Assembly: GCA_021372315.1 (NCBI GenBank)
Contig: JAJFUT010000080.1
Coordinates: forward strand, 1-37,061
Source: Methanobacteriota archaeon
GTDB taxonomy: Archaea > Thermoplasmatota > Thermoplasmata > Methanomassiliicoccales > UBA472
Length of the DNA stretch: 37,061 nt
Direction: 5' to 3'
Every line of letters begins with the position of its first letter. The first letter of the stretch is position 1. This document shows, one piece after another, positions 16,423 through 22,777 of the stretch. The position numbers and the translations under genes were made by a program. The notes beneath the pieces were generated by a model. That model worked only from the letters and a program-made list of their open reading frames with translations, made no database searches and was not told where the DNA came from.

Positions 16423-16436
16423 TTTTCTGGAGGTTC

Positions 16437-17780
16437 ATGGCGCTTAGTGAATCGGAATTGAAGGAATCCATCCTCTCGAAGGTGAAAAAGGAGAACGTGA
16501 AGTTCATCGAAATGCAGTTCTCTGACATACTGGGAGCTGTCAAGAGCGTAACGATCCCAACGAGCAGGATAGAAAGCGTGATCGACGATGGTGTGTTCAT
16601 CGATGGCTCGTCAATCCTGGGGTACGCGACGATCGAGGAGTCCGATATGAGGGCAAAACCGATCCTCGATTCGTTCCAGATATATCCTTGGACCATGGAT
16701 GACAACATGAAGACCGCGAGGTTCATGTGCACCATATGGGACCACAGCAACAACAGGTTCAAGGGAGACCCGAGATGGGTCCTTGAGAAGATGGTCGCCA
16801 AGGTAAAGGACATGGGATATGGATTCAACGTCGGTCCCGAGTTCGAGTTCTTCCTCTTCCCGGTCGATGACGATGGAAGGGCGATCAGGAAACCGGCAGA
16901 CTCGGGTGGTTACTTCGACCTAATGCCGATGGACGCGGGCGAGATGGCCAGGAAGCACATCATGCTCATGTTCGACGAACTGCAGTATGAGATGGAGGCC
17001 TCGCATCACGAGGTCGCTCCAGGTCAGGTTGAGGTCGACATGAGGTATCAGAACGCCCTGACGATGGCGGACCGCGTGATCACGCTGAAGTACGGTATCA
17101 AGACGATCGCAATGCAATATGGAATGCACGCAACGTTCATGCCCAAGCCGATCCACGGATTGTCTGGGTCTGGAATGCACGTGCATCAGTCGATGGCGTC
17201 CAAGGACAAGAACGCATTCGACGATCCGAACGGCGAGTTCGGACTGAGCGACATGGCGATGAAATACATCGGCGGACTGCTGGTGCATGCTAGGGACAAC
17301 TGTGCGATCCTGGCCTCCTACGTCAATTCGTACAAGCGCCTAGTTCCAGGATATGAAGCTCCCTGCTACATCTCCTGGGCGAATATGAACAGGAGTGCTT
17401 TGATCCGCGTACCTGCCGGGAGAGGTGGCAGGACGAGGGTCGAGCTGAGGAACCCGGACCCGGCAGGAAATCCCTACCTGCAGTTCGCCGTCATGCTCGC
17501 ATCGGGCCTTGATGGCATAAAAAACAACATAAAGCCTCCAGAGCCAGTGGAGAAGGATATCTACCACATGAGCAAGGAGGACAGGAAGAAGAACGGCATA
17601 GACAGCCTTCCGATGAGCCTCGGCGATGCCTTGGAATGCCTGGCAAAGAGCAAGGTCATGAAGGAATGCCTCGGAGATCACGTGCTCAACAACTATCTGT
17701 ACATCAAGGGACAGGAGTGGGACGAGTATAGGACGTGGGTCTCGGACTGGGAAGTGAACCGTTACCTCCAGGTTCTCTGA
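16437..17780 (+). CDS. glnA: Glutamine synthetase type I-alpha
   Basis: A 447-residue glutamine synthetase (Glu + NH3 + ATP to Gln), forming a dodecamer in the cytoplasm. Signatures are 'FIDGSSILGYATIEESDM', 'GPEFEFFLF', 'ASHHEVAPGQVEVDMRY', 'SGSGMHVHQSM', 'YVNSYKRLVPGYEAP' and 'LRNPDPAGNPYLQFAVML'. The C terminus lacks the adenylylation tyrosine loop of the I-beta type, so control by adenylylation is not expected. Start is the ATG at 16437, just after GGAGG at 16429-16433; a TTG at 16419 would add six residues. The palindromic sites upstream point to transcriptional control. Confidence 0.96.
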   Translation: MALSESELKESILSKVKKENVKFIEMQFSDILGAVKSVTIPTSRIESVIDDGVFIDGSSILGYATIEESDMRAKPILDSFQIYPWTMDDNMKTARFMCTIWDHSNNRFKGDPRWVLEKMVAKVKDMGYGFNVGPEFEFFLFPVDDDGRAIRKPADSGGYFDLMPMDAGEMARKHIMLMFDELQYEMEASHHEVAPGQVEVDMRYQNALTMADRVITLKYGIKTIAMQYGMHATFMPKPIHGLSGSGMHVHQSMASKDKNAFDDPNGEFGLSDMAMKYIGGLLVHARDNCAILASYVNSYKRLVPGYEAPCYISWANMNRSALIRVPAGRGGRTRVELRNPDPAGNPYLQFAVMLASGLDGIKNNIKPPEPVEKDIYHMSKEDRKKNGIDSLPMSLGDALECLAKSKVMKECLGDHVLNNYLYIKGQEWDEYRTWVSDWEVNRYLQVL

Positions 17781-17847
17781 GCCCGAACATCTCAAACCCC
17801 TTCCGATCAAATTTTTTGTTTCGCCTTCGCGCGATGTTTTGAAAATG

Positions 17848-17857
17848 ATTTATATAA
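17848..17857 (+). promoter_or_regulatory. TATA box of the NAC gene
   Basis: ATTTATATAA is a strong archaeal TATA element centred ~31 bases before the ATG at 17884. Transcription would begin within a few bases of the start codon, so the mRNA is probably leaderless; no Shine-Dalgarno is visible. Confidence 0.6.
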
Positions 17858-17883
17858 CCGGGATAATCACTGCGTTGACCGTC

Positions 17884-18267
17884 ATGATGCCAGGTGGAAG
17901 GGTCAATCCCAAGCAGATGAAGCAGGCGATGCGACGCCTGGGAATCACGAACGACGAACTGAATGACGTTGAGGAGGTCATCATCCGGAGGAAAGGTTCC
18001 GAGATGGTGATCAGCAATGCACAGGTGTCGATCATGACAATGCAGGGCCAGAAGACGTTCCAGATCGTCGGTGACGTGGTCGAGAGGTCGAAGACCGCGA
18101 GCATCGGCACGTCCCAACCGGCAACCGTCGCGGCAGTAACGATACCTGAAGAGGACATCGAGCTCGTCATGGGCCAGACCGGTTGCGACCGCGACAAGGC
18201 CATGGCCGCCCTGAAGGCGGTCGACGGCCAGCCCGCCGAGGCCATCATCAAGATCATGTCATCGTGA
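17884..18267 (+). CDS. Nascent polypeptide-associated complex protein (archaeal NAC)
   Basis: A 127-residue archaeal NAC. It has the N-terminal 'MMPGGRVNPKQMKQAMRRLG' extension, the NAC beta-barrel ('VIIRRKGSEMVISNAQVSIM', 'KTFQIVGDVVE') and a C-terminal UBA domain ('EDIELVMGQTGCDRDKAMA'). The homodimer binds ribosomes and shields nascent chains. The ATG at 17884 was preferred over an ORF start at 17839 because the family begins with this motif and the TATA box is well placed for it. The linker between NAC and UBA is Ala/Thr/Pro-rich. It precedes hypC by 10 bases, which may make it co-transcribed, though functions are unrelated. Confidence 0.94.
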   Translation: MMPGGRVNPKQMKQAMRRLGITNDELNDVEEVIIRRKGSEMVISNAQVSIMTMQGQKTFQIVGDVVERSKTASIGTSQPATVAAVTIPEEDIELVMGQTGCDRDKAMAALKAVDGQPAEAIIKIMSS

Positions 18268-18277
18268 GGTCGAAAAT

Positions 18278-18508
18278 ATGTGTCTAGCTGTTCCAGGAAA
18301 GATATTGTCCATCGATGGAAAGAACGCCCAGGTCGATTTTGGCGGGGTGGTTCGTGAGACGAACGTCTCCATGGTCGATGTTGGCGTCGGTAGCTACGTC
18401 ATCATCCATGCGGGCTTCGCGATACAGGTCGTCGATGAAGAGGAAGCTAAGGAGACCATACAGCTCTGGCAGGAGATGCTGGAGCAAACATCGCAGGAGC
18501 CGCTCTGA
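18278..18508 (+). CDS. hypC: Hydrogenase maturation chaperone HypC/HupF
   Basis: A 76-residue HypC-family chaperone. It begins with the required 'MCLAVPGKILSIDGK'; Cys2, exposed after Met removal, binds the Fe(CN)2CO precursor and the hydrogenase large subunit. The remainder forms the typical OB-like barrel ('VDFGGVVRETNVSMVDVGVG', 'YVIIHAGFAIQVVDEEEA'). It implies that the organism makes an [NiFe]-hydrogenase, but no other hyp gene or hydrogenase subunit is in this window. It begins 10 bases after the NAC stop and ends just before a hairpin terminator. Confidence 0.95.
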   Translation: MCLAVPGKILSIDGKNAQVDFGGVVRETNVSMVDVGVGSYVIIHAGFAIQVVDEEEAKETIQLWQEMLEQTSQEPL

Positions 18509-18517
18509 GGAGTCTTT

Positions 18518-18555
18518 AGGATTTACGCTCGAAAAGCGTACATCCTTGTTTTTTT
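18518..18555 (+). terminator. Hairpin terminator after hypC
   Basis: AGGAT-T-TACGCT pairs with AGCGTA-C-ATCCT around a CGAAA loop, giving 11 base pairs with one T/C mismatch. A TG and a run of seven T follow. It begins 10 bases after the hypC stop. A stem followed by a U-run resembles a bacterial intrinsic terminator; in archaea the U-run alone can be enough. Confidence 0.7.
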
Positions 18556-18696
18556 CCACCCGGATGACTGCGAAAGGTTTATGCCCTTGGTGCTGCCCTA
18601 ATCCCCTTCGATAGCGGAATTGATGGGGATGGTGCTGGGTCGTTTTCCTGGTCGACTCCCTACTCCTTGACGTAGATCGTTATAACGGTGATCTGA

Positions 18697-19416
18697 ATGA
18701 AGGCGGTTTACGGACCGGTGAGGTCCTGGCGCTTGGGCCTTGCGATGGGTGTCGATCCAATATGCAAGCAGCCTAAGGTCTGCAACCTGAAATGCATCTA
18801 TTGCAGATTGGGGCACGGCGGGATCATGATCACGGAAAGGAGCCGTTTCGTCGACGAGAAACAGGTGCAGGAAGAGGCAAGAGAGCTCCTCAAGACCGTG
18901 AAGATCGACGCTGTGATGTTGCAAGGGACCGGGGAGCCTTTCCTTGCCAAGAACCTCATCGACATCGTCCACGCGCTCAGGGAGGAGACCGATATGCCCA
19001 TCTGCGTGATGACCAACGGTTCGTTCTTCAACAGGGAGGGGATATTGGACGAACTGAACGAGTTCGACATGGTGATCGTCAAGCTCGATGCCGCCGATCC
19101 CGTCTGCTTCTCGATGATGAACCGCCCACATGGCTCCATCATATTCGAGGACCTCGTCGAGTCGTTGAAGAAGGCGAAAAGGCAATGCACCTGTGACCTG
19201 AGGATACAGGTGACCTTCGTCAGGGCGAACATGTACCAGGCCGAGCAGATAGCGGATATATGCCGCGACATCGGCGTCGATGTGGTCTACCTCTCCACCC
19301 CAGTGAGGAAAGAGGGCATGGACCTCAACAAGAAGGACATGAACGATCTCGCGGCCATCTTCAATGGCTTCAAGGTCAGGACGATCTTCGATGAGCGGTC
19401 TGCGGATACCTCTTAA
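18697..19416 (+). CDS. Radical SAM protein, COG0731-like
   Basis: A 239-residue radical SAM enzyme. The [4Fe-4S] motif is C29-x3-C33-x2-C36 in 'CNLKCIYC', with an additional Cys at 23. Other SAM-barrel elements are 'DAVMLQGTGEPFLAKNL' (GGE-like motif) and 'PICVMTNGSFF'. The order resembles the COG0731 group, related to tRNA-wyosine enzyme TYW1 but shorter and lacking an obvious flavodoxin domain. The reaction is unknown. Start ATG has GGTGAT 4 bases upstream. It is a single gene, followed by an A/T-rich convergent region (19417-19450) that can terminate both it and porB. Confidence 0.85.
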   Translation: MKAVYGPVRSWRLGLAMGVDPICKQPKVCNLKCIYCRLGHGGIMITERSRFVDEKQVQEEARELLKTVKIDAVMLQGTGEPFLAKNLIDIVHALREETDMPICVMTNGSFFNREGILDELNEFDMVIVKLDAADPVCFSMMNRPHGSIIFEDLVESLKKAKRQCTCDLRIQVTFVRANMYQAEQIADICRDIGVDVVYLSTPVRKEGMDLNKKDMNDLAAIFNGFKVRTIFDERSADTS

Positions 19417-19450
19417 AAAAAATAAAAAATAAAGGATGTTTTTAAAGAGT
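19417..19450. terminator. A/T-rich bidirectional termination region
   Basis: The short gap between the converging radical SAM gene and porB holds A7-8 and A6 runs plus a T5 run (TTTTT near 19439), giving U-tracts in both transcripts. No hairpin is seen; U-tracts alone are typical archaeal termination signals. Confidence 0.5.
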
Positions 19451-20395
19451 TTAGTTCTTGCAGAGCTTCAACAGGGCATTCCACCTCTTGTCGACGTTCT
19501 GCTGTATCTCTTCCGCGACTGACGCCCATTGCGGCTTCATCAATTGGCTGAACCTGCCCTGGGCCTTGAGCCACTCGCTTACGGGCCTCTTCTCCTTGCT
19601 GCCCTCGGCGATCCTCTTGCTCTCTCCCGTCATCGAGTAGACGCCGTTGTCGAACTCGTACAGCGGCCAGACACAGGTCTCCACGGCGAGCTTGGCCATG
19701 TCGATGGTCTTGGAGGAATCATGCCTCCATCCGCGCGGACACGGGGCGATGACGTTCAGGAAAGCCGGGCCGTTGGCATCGAAGCCCTTGCGCGCCTTCT
19801 CCATGAGGTCCCTGTAGTTGTGCGGGGACGCCTGGGCCGCGTACGGCAGGTCGTGGGCTATGATGATCTTGGTCAGGTCCTTCGAGAACTCCTTCTTTCC
19901 AGGGGTGCACGTGCCGGTCGGGCACGTCGTCGTGTTGGCGCCCCTCTCGGTCGCGCCGGACCTCTGGATCCCCGTGTTCATATATGCCTCGTTGTTGAGG
20001 CAGACGTACAGGAAGTGGTGTCCGCGCTCGATGGCGCCGGACAGCGCCTGGAACCCGATATCGTAGGTCGCGCCGTCGCCTCCGAACGAAAGGAAGCGAA
20101 TGTCCTCGGTGATCTTGCCCTTCCTCTTGAGGGCGATGTACGCGGACTCCACGCCTGCGATCGTCGGCGCGGCGTTCTCGAACGCGCTGTGTATCCATGG
20201 CACCGTCCACGAGGTGAACGGGTAGATGGTCGACGACACTTCGAAGCAGCCCGTGGCGTTCGAGACGATGACCGGCTTATCGGTCGCCATCAGGACCTGC
20301 CTGGCGATGATCGGCTCGGCGCATCCCGCGCATAGCCTATGGCCCTCGGTATATCGGGGCTCGATCTTCGAAAGCTCCTTGAGAGATAGGCTCAC
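19451..20395 (-). CDS. porB: Pyruvate:ferredoxin oxidoreductase subunit beta
   Basis: A 314-residue TPP-binding subunit of the archaeal-type four-subunit pyruvate:ferredoxin oxidoreductase, which interconverts pyruvate and acetyl-CoA + CO2 with ferredoxin. The N terminus has a CxxC pair in 'RLCAGCAEPI'. The TPP motif is 'SFGGDGATYDIGFQALSGA', followed by 'NEAYMNTGIQRSGAT' and 'VIAPCPRGWRHD'. A further FeS ligand is likely in 'PTGTCTPG' or near 'TCVWPLYE'. The start is the GTG at 20395, overlapping the porA stop (GTGA); a longer frame would run into porA. Last gene of porCDAB. Confidence 0.94.
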   Translation of the reverse strand: MSLSLKELSKIEPRYTEGHRLCAGCAEPIIARQVLMATDKPVIVSNATGCFEVSSTIYPFTSWTVPWIHSAFENAAPTIAGVESAYIALKRKGKITEDIRFLSFGGDGATYDIGFQALSGAIERGHHFLYVCLNNEAYMNTGIQRSGATERGANTTTCPTGTCTPGKKEFSKDLTKIIIAHDLPYAAQASPHNYRDLMEKARKGFDANGPAFLNVIAPCPRGWRHDSSKTIDMAKLAVETCVWPLYEFDNGVYSMTGESKRIAEGSKEKRPVSEWLKAQGRFSQLMKPQWASVAEEIQQNVDKRWNALLKLCKN

Positions 20396-21555
20396 TGGCG
20401 CACCCCCATGAAGTTGATGTCCTTGCAAGTCCCCTTCGCCAGATGGTCAAAGACCTCCGCTAGCTCGTCGGGCTTGACGTCCCTGCCTCCGAGGCCATAG
20501 ATGTAGTTGCAGATCCTCGGCCTGTCCTTCGAGTTGTAAAGGGCCGCGCATACCTCAGGATATAGAGGTCCAGAGGAACCGGTGCTCATCGCCCTGTCCA
20601 TGACCGCGACGGCCTTCTTTCCCTCGAGGGCCTTGGCGATGTCGGCGAACGGGAAGGGACGGAACAGGCGGAGCTTCAGGCTACCGACCTTCTTGCCCTG
20701 CGCCCTGAGCTGGTCGACGACGTATCTCAACGTACCAGCGGTGGACCCTATCGCCATGATGACGTAATCGGCATCGTCCAACATGTATCCCTCGACGACG
20801 TCGTACTTGCGTCCTGTCAGGTCCTCGAACTCCTTGAACGTGTCCTTGACAACGCCCATGGCGCTCTTCATCGCCTCGGATATCTGGAACTTGTGCTCGA
20901 AATAGTAATCGTTGCCGGTGAACGGCCCGTAGGTCGTCGCGTTCTTGATGTCCAGCAGCGGCCTTATCGGCTTGAACTCACCGATGTACCTCTTGACGAC
21001 GGCGTCGTCGATCGGTATGAACTTCTCGAGGGCGTGCGTCACGATGAAGCCGTCGATGCAGTTCATCACCGGCAGCCTGACCTTCATGTTCTCGGCGATC
21101 CTGAAGGACATGAGGGAGTCGTCGTACGCCTCCTGCACGTTCTCTCCGTATATCTGGACCCAGCCCGTGTCCCTTGCGCCCATGGCGTCGCTATGGTCGC
21201 AGTGGATGTTGATCGGCCCGCTGAGAGCGCGGTTGGCCACCGACATGACGATCGGCAGCCTCATGGATGATGCTATCCAGAGCACCTCCCACATGAACGC
21301 GAGGCCGGCAGATGCCGTTGCAGTGGCGACCCTTCCGCCCGCTGCGGCCGCCCCGATACATAGCGACATAGCGCTGTGCTCGGACTCCGCGCAGACGTAT
21401 TCGGTCTCCACCTCTCCGTTCGCCGCGTACTCGGCGAAGTTCTCCACGATGATGGTCTGCGGCGTGATCGGGTATGACGCGACGACGTCCGGGTTGACCT
21501 GCTTCCAGGAATACGCTATCGCCTGGTCTCCGTTGAATACGAGATGTTCGGCCAT
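20392..21555 (-). CDS. porA: Pyruvate:ferredoxin oxidoreductase subunit alpha
   Basis: A 387-residue alpha subunit carrying the pyrimidine-binding and transketolase C-like domains. Signatures are 'FNGDQAIAYSWKQVNPDVV', 'YPITPQTIIVENFAEY', 'ESEHSAMSLCIGAAAAGGR' and 'ATASAGLAFMWEVLW'. The later 'VIMAIGSTAGTLRYVVDQL' and 'LRLFRPFPFADIAKALEGKK' mark the C-terminal domain. ATG at 21555 overlaps the porD stop (TAATG) and agrees with the family N terminus. The 'YPITP' motif and absence of 2-oxoglutarate-type features favour pyruvate as substrate, but related 2-oxoacid oxidoreductases cannot be wholly excluded. Confidence 0.94.
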   Translation of the reverse strand: MAEHLVFNGDQAIAYSWKQVNPDVVASYPITPQTIIVENFAEYAANGEVETEYVCAESEHSAMSLCIGAAAAGGRVATATASAGLAFMWEVLWIASSMRLPIVMSVANRALSGPINIHCDHSDAMGARDTGWVQIYGENVQEAYDDSLMSFRIAENMKVRLPVMNCIDGFIVTHALEKFIPIDDAVVKRYIGEFKPIRPLLDIKNATTYGPFTGNDYYFEHKFQISEAMKSAMGVVKDTFKEFEDLTGRKYDVVEGYMLDDADYVIMAIGSTAGTLRYVVDQLRAQGKKVGSLKLRLFRPFPFADIAKALEGKKAVAVMDRAMSTGSSGPLYPEVCAALYNSKDRPRICNYIYGLGGRDVKPDELAEVFDHLAKGTCKDINFMGVRQ

Positions 21556-21836
21556 TAAGCTCCCTCCTCCTTCATCGTTATGGCCTTTGCCGGGCACTGG
21601 TTGGCGCAGATGCCGCACCCCTTGCAATGTGTAAGTTTGAAACCCTTCATCTTCTCACCTTCGACGATGATGCTGTTGTCAGGACAGAATATCCAGCACT
21701 GGAGGCAGTCCGTGCACTTCTCCTTGTCCACGACCGGGACCTTCGATCTCCAGCTCCCTGTCTCGTACAGCCTCGCGTTTCCAGCCTCGGTGATCATGGC
21801 CCCTTGCGGGAGATCCTTCGCTCTCTTCTCGGACAT
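21555..21836 (-). CDS. porD: Pyruvate:ferredoxin oxidoreductase subunit delta (ferredoxin-like)
   Basis: A 93-residue subunit with two [4Fe-4S] motifs: 'CTDCLQCWIFCPD' and 'CKGCGICANQCPA'. It passes electrons from the TPP site to free ferredoxin. The N-terminal 'ITEAGNARLYETGSWRSKVP' is the classic PorD leader. Its ATG overlaps the porC stop (TGATG) and its stop overlaps porA. The gene order porC-porD-porA-porB is the usual one in euryarchaea. Confidence 0.95.
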   Translation of the reverse strand: MSEKRAKDLPQGAMITEAGNARLYETGSWRSKVPVVDKEKCTDCLQCWIFCPDNSIIVEGEKMKGFKLTHCKGCGICANQCPAKAITMKEEGA

Positions 21837-22396
21837 CAGTCCACCTCCTCATATGCACGCTTGACCGCCTTGATGTTCTTCTCGACGACCTCCTTTGAGA
21901 ACTTGGCCGAGAACTTGGACTCCAGCTCGTCGAGGACGGATTCGATGCTGACATAATTGAGGACCTTGACGACGGCGCCGAGCATCGCGGTGTTCGCGGT
22001 CGGTCTTCCGATCTCATCCATCGCGATCCCCGTCGCATTGACCGAGTGGACGTTGTTGCTCATTCCAAGGATCTTGACGAGATTGTCCTTCCCTTCTGCG
22101 TAGTTCGCCACGAAAAGACTGCCTTCCTTCATCCCTTCCTTGATGTCCTTCTGCTTCAGAAGCGTCGGGTCTAGGACGACGACCATGTCAGGGAAATAGA
22201 CCTGGCTATGAACCTGGATGGGAGTATCCGACAGTCTCGTGAACGCCCTGATAGGGGCGCCCATGCGCTCAGGGCCGAACTCAGGGAATGCTTTGATGTA
22301 CTTTCCTTCCTTGAGTGCGGCGCCAGCCAAAAGCTCGTTCGCGGTTACGACGCCCTGGCCGCCTCTTCCATGCCAACGTATTTCAATAGTCGTCAA
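21836..22396 (-). CDS. porC: Pyruvate:ferredoxin oxidoreductase subunit gamma
   Basis: A 186-residue gamma subunit. It begins 'TIEIRWHGRGGQGVVTANEL' and continues with 'AFPEFGPERMGAPIRAFTRL', the standard gamma-domain pattern thought to bind CoA. It starts with TTG at 22396, supported by GGTGGAT a few bases upstream; no better ATG exists. It is the first gene of porCDAB, driven by a TATA element at about 22431-22440, which leaves a leader of some 14 bases. Confidence 0.94.
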   Translation of the reverse strand: MTTIEIRWHGRGGQGVVTANELLAGAALKEGKYIKAFPEFGPERMGAPIRAFTRLSDTPIQVHSQVYFPDMVVVLDPTLLKQKDIKEGMKEGSLFVANYAEGKDNLVKILGMSNNVHSVNATGIAMDEIGRPTANTAMLGAVVKVLNYVSIESVLDELESKFSAKFSKEVVEKNIKAVKRAYEEVD

Positions 22397-22430
22397 AGGA
22401 ATCCACCGTACTATCCAACCAGAAAAATGT

Positions 22431-22440
22431 CATCATATAT
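22431..22440 (-). promoter_or_regulatory. TATA box of the porCDAB operon
   Basis: On the minus strand this reads as TTATATATGA, a strong archaeal TATA element centred about 40 bases before the porC TTG. The transcript would start near 22410, leaving just enough leader for the GGTGGAT ribosome site. Confidence 0.6.
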
Positions 22441-22574
22441 AAGATTTCCACAATATTCTTTACGAATTTTTAAACTATTATTACGAAAACTCATAGAAAA
22501 TATGGGAAAAATACCACAGAATATGATGATTGCCTATGAAATCGGAGGATTTCTGTACGCTTGACTGACAAAGG

Positions 22575-22590
22575 CTAGCACTGGTGCTAG
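22575..22590. repeat. Inverted repeat CTAGCAC-TG-GTGCTAG
   Basis: A perfect 7-bp inverted repeat with a 2-base centre, in the por/ppsA divergent region. Its length and symmetry suggest a dimeric regulator site; no U-run follows that would make it a terminator. Confidence 0.5.
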
Positions 22591-22777
22591 ATAGTTGCTA
22601 CTGATATGATTAAAAGTTACTATGACCAGATGTAATAAATCGCTAACTGTTCAACAACAAAAATATGTATCTACTAATGAAGAAAGCTTATTTACTATCG
22701 TGCAAATTGGGAAACGACGGCCCTCATCGGATGATTTGTCCGACATGAGTGGGGTCGATTCATGGGGAGATCGAAGG

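Larger units (their letters stand above)
22397..22777. other. 380-base divergent intergenic region, porC / ppsA
   Basis: This is the longest gap in the window and much richer in A/T than its surroundings. On the minus strand it holds the por promoter (TTATATATG, about 22431-22440) and the porC Shine-Dalgarno. On the plus strand several TATA-like runs occur, and GGAGAT at 22767-22772 serves the ppsA ATG. Near the middle is the inverted repeat CTAGCAC-TG-GTGCTAG (22575-22590). An open frame continues 52 codons upstream of ppsA to 22622 but lacks family similarity. No RNA gene is evident. Confidence 0.6.

Noticed and set aside
22523-22564. Possible 13-residue leader peptide upstream of ppsA
   Set aside because: It has no ribosome site, no run of regulatory codons and no attenuator hairpin after it; a short frame of this size is expected by chance in A/T-rich DNA.
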